DNA of 64,000 nt from Sediminibacter sp. Hel_I_10 (GTDB taxonomy: Bacteria; Bacteroidota; Bacteroidia; Flavobacteriales; Flavobacteriaceae): NCBI RefSeq assembly GCF_000688335.1, contig NZ_JHZX01000001.1, positions 992,001-1,056,000 on the forward strand, given 5' to 3'. The position numbers and the translations under genes are program-made. Positions 27,008 through 36,803 of this stretch are shown in pieces (within the stretch, counting starts at the first letter, position 1; every line of letters starts with the position of its first letter). A model generated the notes under the pieces. The model was not told the origin of the DNA, made no database searches, and saw nothing but the letters and a program-made list of their open reading frames with translations.

Positions 27008-29464
27008 ATGGGACGATTTCTTTGTCTTGTCTTTTGCTGTATCATATGTTCATACTGTAGCTTAGCACAGCAAAACACCATTGAACATACTATAAAAAAA
27101 GGACAAACTGTTTATAGCATATCAAGGGATTATGGTGTATCTGTTCAATCCATTTTTGATCTCAATCCAGGATCCAGAGATATCATTTATGCGGGTGGCA
27201 CGTTGATTATTCCAAAAACTACCAAATCATCAAAACCCATAACATCAAGCAACAATGATGACATTATAAATTATACCGTTGTTCGCGGTGACACCAAACT
27301 GAGTTTATCTAAAAAATTTGGTATTAGTATTTGCTCATTGGAGCTACAAAACCCGAAGATTGTTGATATGCTCCAAGCTGGACATAACTTAAAGATTGAT
27401 CCTAATTTTACAGGAGAAAAAATTTCTACTGAAATTATTGAACATCGTGTTGATAAAGGAGAGACGCTTTGGGGAATTGCTAAAGACAATAGCATTTGTC
27501 TTAATGCGTTGATCGCGGCAAACAAAGACAGATTATCAGACGTATTGATGGCTGGGCAAAAGCTTAGAATTCCTGGGAAAAATTGCAGTTTTACAATTAA
27601 GGGCCTATATATCGTACAAAAAGGAGATACAAAATTTGGCCTAGCTAAACTTTTCAATACAGATATTGCTAGTTTAGAAGCCAATAATCCGCAAATCAAG
27701 GATATGCTAATGGCAGGCCATCGCATCAAAATTGATGGTGAGGCTTCCAATAACGATGCTACAACCGTCGCAACTACTTCAGAAAACAACCCAGAAATTG
27801 AAACAGAACAAAGTGAAACCGCTGTAGCTGAAGTTAAAACTGAAGAAGTTGAAACAGTTACTGAATCAGAAACCGAACCCCTAAATAAACCCGAACCCCA
27901 GATTGAAACTGAAACTGAAGCTGGAGTTGAATCTGAAACTGACGTCATTGTTGAAACACCAATTGAAGAAGAGGTTGTGCAAGAAGAAGAAGAAGAAGAA
28001 GAAGAAGAAGAAGCAATAGTGGAAGAAGAAGTGATAATAGAAGATAAAAAAGAAAACGTCGCTGAGGCACAAGAACCAGAAAAATTCGACATAATAGAAG
28101 AAAACGAAAATACAGAGACCGTTTCTGAAGACATCATCGAAGACACTTCTCCAGAAACACCTTTACCAAATACACAAGAGACCACTACAGATGATGACCT
28201 GTACATGGATTATATCATTCAACCAAATGAAACGTTATTTGGACTTTCGAGAAAAGCAGGACTCAGCATGGACCAATTCATGGATCTCAATCCAGAATTG
28301 AAAAATGGAGTGATTGAAGGGGCATTAATTAAAATGCCTAAAAATCCCATTGCCTCAAGAAACCAGAGCGACGGATCTGGAGATTCAAACAATGCTCTAG
28401 GCAATAATAATTTGGTATCTAATATTAATCCCACAAAATCCATTGAACTGTATTTTTATCTTCCTTTTTCACAGAGGGAGTTTAATGAGAGAACGATAGA
28501 TTCAACAAATACAGCTTCTCCTGATTCCGCCAAAAGAGCTTTAGAGTTTTATGAAGGGGCAACTATAGCCCTGGATTCTGCTAGAGCCTTAGGGATCAGT
28601 TTTGACGTTGCCTTAATAAACAGTCATGAGGCCAGTGAAATTAAAATGGATCGCCCAGGCGAACGTAGTTCAGTTATAATGCCTTTTTTTCAGGGTGACA
28701 ATTATCCTAAAATTATTTCAGACGGACCAACTTCAATAATAAACATTAGTTCAAATTATCCTGCCACTAATGGTAATGCCGTTTACGAGGCTTTGCCTTC
28801 AGAACGAGATCAACAGCTAAAAATGTTGAATCACATTAATAGCGTAGATAGTAATGTTGTGGTTGTGAGTGACCTTGAAGGAACAGATAACCTTAATTTG
28901 GTCTCTAAGATTATTCCAACAGCTACATCCTTAAAAGTTGACAACGCTGGTTTCTTCGAGGATGACGTTCTTGAAGCAGCTCTAGATAAGGACCGACTCA
29001 ATTATATTATACTAGATACGGATAAAACCATTGTATTCTTAAATACCACCACAACACTTATGGGTAAACTTTCCCGTTACAATATACAATTGGCCTTATT
29101 GGGAATGTCAAGATTACCATCAGAAGGTCAGGTCTCTAAAATTAGATTTCGAATTCTTAAACTTACATATCCTTCTATTCTTACTTCTGAAACCTCTAAA
29201 AACCTAATCACTTTTAACACTAATTACGAAAGGCTTTTTAATAAGGAAGCATCAGAAACTGCAATTTCTGGCTTTGATACTACTTTTGATATCTTACTAA
29301 GAATGTCACAAAATGATTCATTGGAATCTACCATAAAGCAAACTTCTACAGAGCATCTACGCATGCGATTTGATTATCAAAAAACCACAGAACGCAGCTA
29401 TCAAAACAACGGCATCTATATATTACAATATAACGCAGATGATACCATAATAGAAATTGATTAA
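27008..29464 (+). CDS. LysM protein with C-terminal periplasmic-binding-like domain
   Basis: 818 residues. Signal peptide about 1-20 (ending SLAQ). Five LysM modules: about 25-68, 88-131, 146-190, 201-243 and 401-445 (for example HTIKKGQTVYSISRDYGVSV, YIIQPNETLFGLSRKAGLSM). Between modules 4 and 5 is a highly acidic Glu/Thr-rich linker (about 245-395) encoded partly by ten tandem GAA codons. The C-terminal 360 residues resemble a type 1 periplasmic-binding fold. It probably binds peptidoglycan in the periplasm; the ligand of the C-terminal domain is unknown. Confidence 0.85.
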   Translation: MGRFLCLVFCCIICSYCSLAQQNTIEHTIKKGQTVYSISRDYGVSVQSIFDLNPGSRDIIYAGGTLIIPKTTKSSKPITSSNNDDIINYTVVRGDTKLSLSKKFGISICSLELQNPKIVDMLQAGHNLKIDPNFTGEKISTEIIEHRVDKGETLWGIAKDNSICLNALIAANKDRLSDVLMAGQKLRIPGKNCSFTIKGLYIVQKGDTKFGLAKLFNTDIASLEANNPQIKDMLMAGHRIKIDGEASNNDATTVATTSENNPEIETEQSETAVAEVKTEEVETVTESETEPLNKPEPQIETETEAGVESETDVIVETPIEEEVVQEEEEEEEEEEAIVEEEVIIEDKKENVAEAQEPEKFDIIEENENTETVSEDIIEDTSPETPLPNTQETTTDDDLYMDYIIQPNETLFGLSRKAGLSMDQFMDLNPELKNGVIEGALIKMPKNPIASRNQSDGSGDSNNALGNNNLVSNINPTKSIELYFYLPFSQREFNERTIDSTNTASPDSAKRALEFYEGATIALDSARALGISFDVALINSHEASEIKMDRPGERSSVIMPFFQGDNYPKIISDGPTSIINISSNYPATNGNAVYEALPSERDQQLKMLNHINSVDSNVVVVSDLEGTDNLNLVSKIIPTATSLKVDNAGFFEDDVLEAALDKDRLNYIILDTDKTIVFLNTTTTLMGKLSRYNIQLALLGMSRLPSEGQVSKIRFRILKLTYPSILTSETSKNLITFNTNYERLFNKEASETAISGFDTTFDILLRMSQNDSLESTIKQTSTEHLRMRFDYQKTTERSYQNNGIYILQYNADDTIIEID
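27983..28012 (+). repeat. (GAA)10 trinucleotide microsatellite inside the LysM gene
   Basis: Ten consecutive in-frame GAA codons encode a decaglutamate run in the acidic linker, with more GAA-rich sequence nearby. Slippage here would change linker length without breaking the frame. Confidence 0.9.
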
Positions 29465-29472
29465 AAACGGAA

Positions 29473-29503
29473 TTGCTATATTAGGACTGTTTACATATAT
29501 TTG
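29473..29503 (+). promoter_or_regulatory. Promoter of the adhesin-porP-ompA operon
   Basis: TTG (29473-29475), 20-bp spacer, then a perfect -7 element TATATTTG (29496-29503). Predicted transcription start about 29510, giving a leader of roughly 76 nt before ATG 29586. Confidence 0.6.
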
Positions 29504-29585
29504 CTTACCCTCAAGAGCGTTTTAGTTTTTGAAATTGCTGTCACTAATCCACGTCATTAATTTCATTTAGCCTATAGCCATTTTA

Positions 29586-32500
29586 ATGAAAGTCAAACCA
29601 TTTTTTTTTAATTCCTTGAAGGTGAAATTTCTATTTTTAGCATCATTTACTTTCTTCGGATTTTCTATTAGTTCAGCACAGTGCCCCACAGTCGATACTC
29701 CAATTCAAACCTTTTGTGATTTGGAATCGGTTTTGGTGGGAGACTTGATGGCAATAGATAATGGTAACGGTGTGGTTTGGTATGATACGCCTACCTCAAC
29801 AACTCCCATTAATAATGCCGCTGGTCTCAATAATGGGGAAGATTATTATGCAGATGACAACTCAGGAAGTTGTGGCTCCCGCCAGCGTGTGGACGTCGTA
29901 ATTGTTGGTCCTCCATCAGGTCAAAATTTTCAAGGGGTTTGTTTAGATGATCCAACAAATGCTACAGTTGGCGATTTAGTTGCCAACGGAAATGATGTGC
30001 AATGGTATTTGGCGCCCACTGGCGGTACAGCTTTAAGTGATTCTACCGTTTTAAATGACGACACCCTCTACTATGCAGATCAGGAAAATCCTGAAACAGG
30101 CTGTCGCACCTCTAGACTTTCGGTACTGGTAAATGTCGGGTCGACCCCTGTTCCCGAAGGTGATACTGAACAAGAGTTTTGCATTACAGATTCCTTTAAT
30201 GCTACCGTTGCTGATCTTGAAGCGAGCGGACTCAATAATTGGTATTCTACCTTATTTTCGGCAGTACCTTTAGCTTTAGAGACACCATTGGTTAATGGGC
30301 AAACCTATTACGCTACCACGTTAGACCCACCCTGCGAGAGCACCGGAAGGCTGGCTGTTTTTGTAATACTTTCCAGTAGCCCTAATGCTGGTACAGGTGC
30401 CTCATTAGATATTTGCCAAAATAGCGAGTCCATAGATTTATTCACTGTTTTAGGAGGGTCTCCTGATACGGGAGGAACCTGGTCTCCAGCGCTTTCTAGC
30501 GGAACTGGGGTTTACAATCCTGAACTGGACCCTCCAGGAGATTACACCTATACCATTATTGCTACAGAACCTTGTGAAGATGTCTCTGCCACAGTGAGCG
30601 TAAATATTCAAGTAGCACCAATTGCTGGTACCGATAGTACTTTAGACCTTTGCAGCAATAGTGATAGTGTAGATTTATTCGAGATTTTGGGAGGTTCGCC
30701 TCAAACTGGAGGTACTTGGTCGCCTGCCTTAACAAGTGGCTCAGGCCTGTTTGATCCTTCCATTGACCCAGAAGGCGTCTATTTTTATACCTTACCAGGC
30801 ACTGGACCATGTGATGATGTCTCAGCTGCTGTAACGGTTTCTGTATCTACATTACCAGTTGCTGGAATAGATGCTTCGGAAGAGATTTGTGATAATATCA
30901 CACCATTTAATTTATTTGATACCCTTGGCGGAAATCCTGATCCTGGCGGTACATGGTCACCGTCATTAAGTAGTGGTTCTGGTATTTTTAATCCAACCTT
31001 AGACCCAGCTGGAACTTATACGTATACTGTTTTTGGCAGCAACCCTTGTCCTGATGATTCTGCTACTGTTACAATTATTATTACGGAATTTCCAGATGCT
31101 GGCACCGACGGCTCAATCGACCTATGCTCTAACAATCCTTCGGTTAATTTGTTCAACAGCTTAGGAGGAACACCAGAAGCAGGTGGCACTTGGTCTCCAG
31201 CATTAAGCAGTGGTACAGGCATTTTTAATCCTGCGATAGATCCACCAGGTGTTTATACCTATACTTTAGTAGGAACTCCTCCTTGTCCAAATGCCACTGC
31301 ATCGGTTACGGTGAATGTGGAGACTGCACCAAATGCAGGTACAGATGGTTCTTTAGACGTTTGCAGCGATGCTGGAGTGATCAATTTATTTAACAGCCTT
31401 GGCGGCAATCCAGATCCAGGTGGTGCTTGGTCTCCAACATTAAATAGTGGTACTGGAGTTTTTGACCCTTCAATAGATCCAGAAGGCACTTATACCTATA
31501 CCATTTTTGGTACATCAATTTGCAGTGGAGATACTGCAAATGTTACTGTTGTAATCGTACCATTTTTAGATGCAGGGTTAGACGGATCCGTTAATTTATG
31601 TAGTAACGACACCGCCGTCAATCTTTTTGACAGTCTCGGAGGTATGCCACAATCTGGTGGCGTTTGGACCCCAACACTTAATAGTGGTACTGGCATTTTC
31701 GATCCTAATGTTGATGCACCTGGAATTTATACCTATACCTTATCTGGAACAGCTTCTTGTTCGGATTCTTCGGCAGAAGTAACGGTGTCTATAGAAGTAG
31801 TACCTGAAGCAGGTCTTAATGGTTCGCTAAATATATGTAGTAATAGCGACCCCATTAATTTATTTGACAGTTTGGGGGGCACTCCTGAGCTTGGTGGTAC
31901 ATGGTCTCCTAACCTTAATAGCGGCACAGGTGTTTTTGATCCAAATATCGATTCGGCAGGCACATACACTTATACACAGCTATCCAATACCCCTTCTTGC
32001 GAAAATGATACCGCAACCGTAACGGTAACAGTATCAGAATTAGCCAATGCTGGAAATAATGGCGCTATTGACCTATGTAGCAATAGCGGAATTGTTGACT
32101 TATTTGATAGTCTTGGCGGTAGTCCAGAGACTGGAGGCAGTTGGTCTCCTGTGCTATCCAGCGGTACAGGACTTTTTGACCCCGCTATTGATCCAGAAGG
32201 CATTTATACTTATACCATTGCAAGCACTACTCCTTGCCCAGATGTTTCGGCGACCGTAGCTGTTGGAATAGAAACTGTTCCTGAAGCAGGTTTAGACGGC
32301 TCCATTGATTTATGTTCAATTGATGCGCCAGTAAATCTTTTTGATAGCCTTGGAGGAACTCCTGATGTAGGTGGCACATGGTCCCCTGCACTTAGTAGCG
32401 GTACAGGAATTTTTGATCCTTCCTTAGATAGTGCTGGAAACTATACCTATACCATTAGCGGAAGTACAGGAGTTTGCCCTGATAATACGGCGATCGTTAA

Positions 32501-33836
32501 CGTAACTGTCAGCCAAATACCCAATCCTGGCATTGACGCTGATTTGAACGTTTGTAGTAATGATGGACCGATAGATTTATTTGATGTGTTAGGAGGCACG
32601 CCACAACCAGGTGGGGCATGGTCGCCTCCGCTCATAAGTGGACCAGGTATATTTAACCCGAGTATTGATGCTGCAGGAGTTTACACCTATTCAGTAATAG
32701 GGGCTGGCAGCTGTCCAGATGCATCTGCTGCGGTTAATGTAAGTATTGAACCAGAACCAAATGCAGGTGAGGATGGTACAGCGGAAATTTGTGACGATAA
32801 CCCTGTTAATTTATTTAATTTTATTGGTGGCACTCCTGATGCTACAGGGTTTTGGTCACCTCCATTATTAAGTGGAAATGGTATTTTTGATCCTGCAATA
32901 GATATAGAAGGCACTTATACTTATAGCGTATTTTCTTCAGAATGTGATCTTCTAGATGAAGCTTCTGTGATAGTCACTCTAGGTGAGAGCCCTGATTTAT
33001 CAAATGTCGTGATATCCTCAGACTCTAATTTTTGTATTGGTTCTAGTATTGTGGTCACTATTTCTGGGGCTAACACACTAGCCGATGGAACTTATGATAT
33101 CACTTACCAACTTTTTGGCGCTAATAATTCTGTAAATAGTACTACGGTTAACTTAGTCTCTGGAATTTCATTTTTCAATATCTCTGGAAATATTTTAGAA
33201 AATCCAGGATTAACAACCATTACCATCACTGAATTTTTCTTTTCAGGCAGTACCTGTTCTGGAGATACACAAGCCATACAACCCATTCAGGTCACTATTG
33301 AAAATATTGAGACCCCTGAACTGGTAGAAGAAGGCGCCTCATTCTGTTTAGAAGATGAAGCAACCATAACTAGTTTAACCAATAATGTCATAGGAGCTGG
33401 TACTATTGTTTGGTATGATGCTGCGGAAGGTGGTAGCATTTATGATCCCTCAGATCTTTTAGTGGATGGTCAAATTTATTACGGTGCTTTTGTATCTGAA
33501 AATGAATGCGAAAGTTCTCCAAGGTTGGAAGCCACAGTTATTATTGATACCTGTATCTTAGAACTGATCATCCCTGATGGATTTTCACCAAATGATGATG
33601 GGATCAATGATGATTTTCATATTGTAAATCTAAACGAACTTTTTCCTGAGTTTCAGTTGACCATCTTTAATCGCTATGGTAATGAATTGTACAAGGGCGA
33701 TGTCAATTCACCACGATGGAATGGTACTTCTAAAAAAGGAAATGGTATCGCTCCTGTTGGGGTCTATTTTTATATTTTAGAATTTAATGACGGCGTACGC
33801 TCACCACAGCAAGGTCGCGTATATTTAAGCAGATAA
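29586..33836 (+). CDS. Large repeat adhesin with gliding-type type IX sorting domain
   Basis: 1416 residues. Signal peptide about 1-31 (ending ISSAQ). Three Ig-like cysteine-containing units (about 32-260), then eleven tandem repeats of about 79 residues (about 266-1135), each with a GxLDLCSN-like start, LFDSLGGTPxxGGTWSPxL and SGTGxFDPxIDPxGTYTYT, then further Ig-like units. The C-terminal domain (IPDGFSPNDDGINDDFHIVN to GRVYLSR) is a gliding-motility-associated (type B) type IX signal. A cell-surface SprB-like adhesin is inferred from architecture and from the PorP/SprF gene 13 bp downstream. Confidence 0.93.
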   Translation: MKVKPFFFNSLKVKFLFLASFTFFGFSISSAQCPTVDTPIQTFCDLESVLVGDLMAIDNGNGVVWYDTPTSTTPINNAAGLNNGEDYYADDNSGSCGSRQRVDVVIVGPPSGQNFQGVCLDDPTNATVGDLVANGNDVQWYLAPTGGTALSDSTVLNDDTLYYADQENPETGCRTSRLSVLVNVGSTPVPEGDTEQEFCITDSFNATVADLEASGLNNWYSTLFSAVPLALETPLVNGQTYYATTLDPPCESTGRLAVFVILSSSPNAGTGASLDICQNSESIDLFTVLGGSPDTGGTWSPALSSGTGVYNPELDPPGDYTYTIIATEPCEDVSATVSVNIQVAPIAGTDSTLDLCSNSDSVDLFEILGGSPQTGGTWSPALTSGSGLFDPSIDPEGVYFYTLPGTGPCDDVSAAVTVSVSTLPVAGIDASEEICDNITPFNLFDTLGGNPDPGGTWSPSLSSGSGIFNPTLDPAGTYTYTVFGSNPCPDDSATVTIIITEFPDAGTDGSIDLCSNNPSVNLFNSLGGTPEAGGTWSPALSSGTGIFNPAIDPPGVYTYTLVGTPPCPNATASVTVNVETAPNAGTDGSLDVCSDAGVINLFNSLGGNPDPGGAWSPTLNSGTGVFDPSIDPEGTYTYTIFGTSICSGDTANVTVVIVPFLDAGLDGSVNLCSNDTAVNLFDSLGGMPQSGGVWTPTLNSGTGIFDPNVDAPGIYTYTLSGTASCSDSSAEVTVSIEVVPEAGLNGSLNICSNSDPINLFDSLGGTPELGGTWSPNLNSGTGVFDPNIDSAGTYTYTQLSNTPSCENDTATVTVTVSELANAGNNGAIDLCSNSGIVDLFDSLGGSPETGGSWSPVLSSGTGLFDPAIDPEGIYTYTIASTTPCPDVSATVAVGIETVPEAGLDGSIDLCSIDAPVNLFDSLGGTPDVGGTWSPALSSGTGIFDPSLDSAGNYTYTISGSTGVCPDNTAIVNVTVSQIPNPGIDADLNVCSNDGPIDLFDVLGGTPQPGGAWSPPLISGPGIFNPSIDAAGVYTYSVIGAGSCPDASAAVNVSIEPEPNAGEDGTAEICDDNPVNLFNFIGGTPDATGFWSPPLLSGNGIFDPAIDIEGTYTYSVFSSECDLLDEASVIVTLGESPDLSNVVISSDSNFCIGSSIVVTISGANTLADGTYDITYQLFGANNSVNSTTVNLVSGISFFNISGNILENPGLTTITITEFFFSGSTCSGDTQAIQPIQVTIENIETPELVEEGASFCLEDEATITSLTNNVIGAGTIVWYDAAEGGSIYDPSDLLVDGQIYYGAFVSENECESSPRLEATVIIDTCILELIIPDGFSPNDDGINDDFHIVNLNELFPEFQLTIFNRYGNELYKGDVNSPRWNGTSKKGNGIAPVGVYFYILEFNDGVRSPQQGRVYLSR
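30381..32990 (+). repeat. Eleven tandem about-237-bp coding repeats in the adhesin
   Basis: The segment encodes eleven copies of a roughly 79-residue unit with a conserved NLFDSLGG...GGTWSP core. Copies diverge in DNA sequence but keep length, so they are old rather than recent duplications. Boundaries are approximate. Confidence 0.85.
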
Positions 33837-33849
33837 TGATGACGACTAA

Positions 33850-34788
33850 ATGAGCAACGCATTTTTGACATATAAATTACTTTTGATGTTCTTAGGGCTT
33901 ACCTGTCTCATGCAAGCTCAACAAGATCCTCAGTTTACCCAATACATGTACAACATGAGTGTATTAAACCCGGCTTACTCTACGGCAGATGAAACCTCGT
34001 TAAATCTTGGGACGCTTTACCGTACGCAATGGGTTGGATCTGTCGGTGGTCCGTCTACTGGAACCTTTTTCGCACACACTAAATTTACCGATCGTCTAGA
34101 GGGGGGTATTTCTGTAATTCATGATCAAATTGGTGATGTGGTTAAAGAGACCAATGCTTATATTGATGTTGCCTATGTAATACCCGTTAACGACAAAGCA
34201 AGTGTTTCTTTTGGTATCAAAGCTGGTGCCTCATTTTTTAGTACTGATTTTAGCGGATTTATTTATTCTGATCCCTTACCCGATCCAGCGTTTGCAGAAA
34301 ACATAAGCCGTACCTTTCCCAATATAGGGGCTGGTGCTTATTATTTTACAGATCACTATTATGTGGGATTATCTGCCCCTAATTTATTAAACTCAAAACA
34401 CTTGGACGAAGACAGCGGCATTGTAACTGAAGGCGCTGAAAACATTCATCTATTTTTAACTGGTGGTTATGTTATAAATCTTAATGACCGTCTTAAATTA
34501 AAGCCAGCTTTTATGACGAAATATGTGAATGGTGCACCATTATCTATAGATATTACCGCCAATGTATTATTTAATGAAAAAATTGAGGCCGGTGTTGGGT
34601 ATCGTTTTGACGACTCTGTGAGTGGATTGATCAACTTAAGGATATTACCAAATCTTAGGGTAGGATATGCCTATGACTATACCTTGTCAAATCTAGGCCG
34701 ATTCAATTCTGGATCGCATGAGGTGTTTTTATTATTTGACATTAGTAGATTGACCAAAGGTTATGATAAATCCCCAAGATTTTTCTAA
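33850..34788 (+). CDS. PorP/SprF family type IX secretion outer-membrane protein
   Basis: 312 residues. Signal peptide ends near LMQAQ; QDPQFTQYMYNMSVLNPAYS is the family hallmark just after it. The rest is beta-barrel-like. PorP/SprF proteins work with the type IX system to place a partner adhesin on the surface, and the adhesin encoded 13 bp upstream is the obvious partner. Confidence 0.95.
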   Translation: MSNAFLTYKLLLMFLGLTCLMQAQQDPQFTQYMYNMSVLNPAYSTADETSLNLGTLYRTQWVGSVGGPSTGTFFAHTKFTDRLEGGISVIHDQIGDVVKETNAYIDVAYVIPVNDKASVSFGIKAGASFFSTDFSGFIYSDPLPDPAFAENISRTFPNIGAGAYYFTDHYYVGLSAPNLLNSKHLDEDSGIVTEGAENIHLFLTGGYVINLNDRLKLKPAFMTKYVNGAPLSIDITANVLFNEKIEAGVGYRFDDSVSGLINLRILPNLRVGYAYDYTLSNLGRFNSGSHEVFLLFDISRLTKGYDKSPRFF

Positions 34789-34798
34789 TGAGACGCCC

Positions 34799-36688
34799 AT
34801 GAAACCATTTAAAATCATAGTAATTATACATGTCCTCTTAAGCACAGGATTCTTGAGTTTTTCTCAAAACTTAAAAAAGGCGAATAAACTTTATGAAAAT
34901 CGAGCCTATATTGATGCTGCAAAAATTTATGAAACATTAGAAAAAACTCCTGAAATTTTAGTAAAACTTGGAGATTGCTATTATTTTAATATGGACATCA
35001 AAAAGGCAAACGATGCTTACTCCCAAGCATTTGATAACGGCGATAAATCTCAATTGTCTTCAGAATTTTACTTTAAATATTTTGATGCTCTAAGAAGTTC
35101 TGAAGCTTATGAAAAATCAGATTCCATCTCCTCCCACTATTTAAAAGTCCCATTACACACGGCCGTATTTCGAATTAAACTTAAAAAGATTACCCCTTTT
35201 ACCTATGCTTTAAATAATTTGACCAAACAAAATGGAACTTCAAGTTTTAGTACGGGGATTATAGGTGGCGACCATATTATTTTTGCATCCACAAGAAATC
35301 CCGAAAGTCCAGAATACCGATGGAACAATAAGCCCTATTTAGATCTCTATGAAGCTAAGGTCACAAAGGGTACTGTAGTGCGTTTAGACAGCATAACGGC
35401 TCTTCCTGAAATTATAAATACTAAGACGCAGCATGAAAGCAATGCCATAGTCACAAAAGATGGCAACACCATGTATTTTTCTCGCAATGAAAAACGTCGT
35501 GTAGAGATTGATTCTAATAAGGTTGCGGTGGTTAGTATTTTTAAAGCAGAAAAAATTAATAATGAATGGACCAATGTTGAGCGGGTATCATTTGCGAATG
35601 ACTTCTATTCTACAATGCACCCTGCCTTAAATTCAGAAGAAGATAGAATGTACTTTTCTAGTGATATGCCAAAGAGTATGGGATCCTTTGATATTTTTTA
35701 TGTCGATATATTGGAAGATGGCAGTTTTGGAAAGGTAAAAAATCTCGGTGCAGAAATCAATACCAAATACAGAGAGCAATTTCCTTTTATTACAAAGGAT
35801 AGCATTATATACTATGCCTCAAATGGAAAGCAGGGCTTTGGGGGACTTGATTTATTTTCTAGCAAATACGAGGAAGGGCATTATTTAGAGTCTCTAAATC
35901 TAGGTGAGACCATTAACAGCCCTAGAGACGATTTTGCATTTGTATTAATTGATAGTATTAACAGCGGATATTTCTCTTCAAATCGAAGCGGTACCGATCA
36001 AATCTATAACTTTGATCGTACCCCAAAAGACAGAACCTATTTTGTTGAAGGCTTGGTAAAAGATAAAGTTACGGGTGAACTTCTACCTAATACTATTGTG
36101 ACCTTATTTGATAGAAAGGGTACTATTATAGAAGAGCTTGTTGTTGGTAAAGATGGTAGTTACAGTATGGAAATTAGTCCAAATCAACATTACCAAATCG
36201 AAGGGTTTAAACCTAAATATATTCCCGAGCTCAAAACCTTTGACACCAATGATAAAGGCGATATCGAATTTAACATAGAATTGGAAATCAAGTCTTATGA
36301 TGATGCCGAAGAGATTATTACTAATCGTGATGATGGGAACACTTATATTGAACTTGAGAACATTTACTTCGATTTTTCTAAATGGGAAATTAAAGAGCAA
36401 GCCGCAAAAACATTGGATGTTTTGGTTTCGCTTCTTAAAAAATACCCACGGATGGAAATTCAACTAGGAGCTCATACCGATTCTAGAAGTTCTGCAAGTT
36501 TCAATTTGGAGCTGTCCCAAAAACGAGCTGCAGCAACACTAGAGTATTTAGTGCAAAATGGAATTAATAGAAGCCGATTGATTTCAAAAGGCTTTGGAGA
36601 ATCTCAACCTATTATCCCTTGCGGTACTAAGTGTACAGAAGCTGAACATTCCATTAACAGACGCTGCGAGTTTTTAATTCTTAAATAG
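34799..36688 (+). CDS. OmpA-family protein with TPR, PD40 and regulatory-like domains
   Basis: 629 residues from ATG 34799 (MKPFKIIV signal peptide), 10 bp after porP; the ATG at 34763 lies inside porP and is rejected. Order: TPR-like helices (about 20-105), PD40/WD-like propeller (about 140-410; MHPALNSEEDRMYFSSD, QGFGGLDLF), carboxypeptidase-regulatory-like domain (about 420-495) and OmpA peptidoglycan-binding domain (about 510-629; IYFDFSKWEI, LGAHTDSR, SRLISKGFGE). It probably links the outer-membrane complex to the cell wall, as the third gene of the adhesin operon. Confidence 0.93.
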   Translation: MKPFKIIVIIHVLLSTGFLSFSQNLKKANKLYENRAYIDAAKIYETLEKTPEILVKLGDCYYFNMDIKKANDAYSQAFDNGDKSQLSSEFYFKYFDALRSSEAYEKSDSISSHYLKVPLHTAVFRIKLKKITPFTYALNNLTKQNGTSSFSTGIIGGDHIIFASTRNPESPEYRWNNKPYLDLYEAKVTKGTVVRLDSITALPEIINTKTQHESNAIVTKDGNTMYFSRNEKRRVEIDSNKVAVVSIFKAEKINNEWTNVERVSFANDFYSTMHPALNSEEDRMYFSSDMPKSMGSFDIFYVDILEDGSFGKVKNLGAEINTKYREQFPFITKDSIIYYASNGKQGFGGLDLFSSKYEEGHYLESLNLGETINSPRDDFAFVLIDSINSGYFSSNRSGTDQIYNFDRTPKDRTYFVEGLVKDKVTGELLPNTIVTLFDRKGTIIEELVVGKDGSYSMEISPNQHYQIEGFKPKYIPELKTFDTNDKGDIEFNIELEIKSYDDAEEIITNRDDGNTYIELENIYFDFSKWEIKEQAAKTLDVLVSLLKKYPRMEIQLGAHTDSRSSASFNLELSQKRAAATLEYLVQNGINRSRLISKGFGESQPIIPCGTKCTEAEHSINRRCEFLILK

Positions 36689-36769
36689 ACCAAAACCAGT
36701 TACTATTTCAAGTGATTTAATACTCACAAATTGAAACAAAAATCAAAGACTTTAATGAATTATGACCGC

Positions 36770-36799
36770 GGTGCATTTAAAGTATATGATAAATGCACC
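36770..36799. terminator. Hairpin between convergent ompA-like gene and era
   Basis: GGTGCATTTA (36770-36779) pairs perfectly with TAAATGCACC (36790-36799) across a 10-nt loop. It lies between two convergent stop codons, so a shared terminator is likely, though no long T-run follows. Confidence 0.5.
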
Positions 36800-36803
36800 A
36801 AGC

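Noticed and set aside
27271-28206. A 311-codon open frame on the minus strand, rich in serine
   Set aside because: It is antisense to the Glu/Thr-rich linker of the LysM gene; the Ser-rich composition is what GAA and related codons give in reverse. No start signal or family resemblance.
30562-32914. A series of 60-80-codon minus-strand frames at regular intervals
   Set aside because: They mirror the tandem repeats of the adhesin and share the same reverse-strand composition, so they are shadows.
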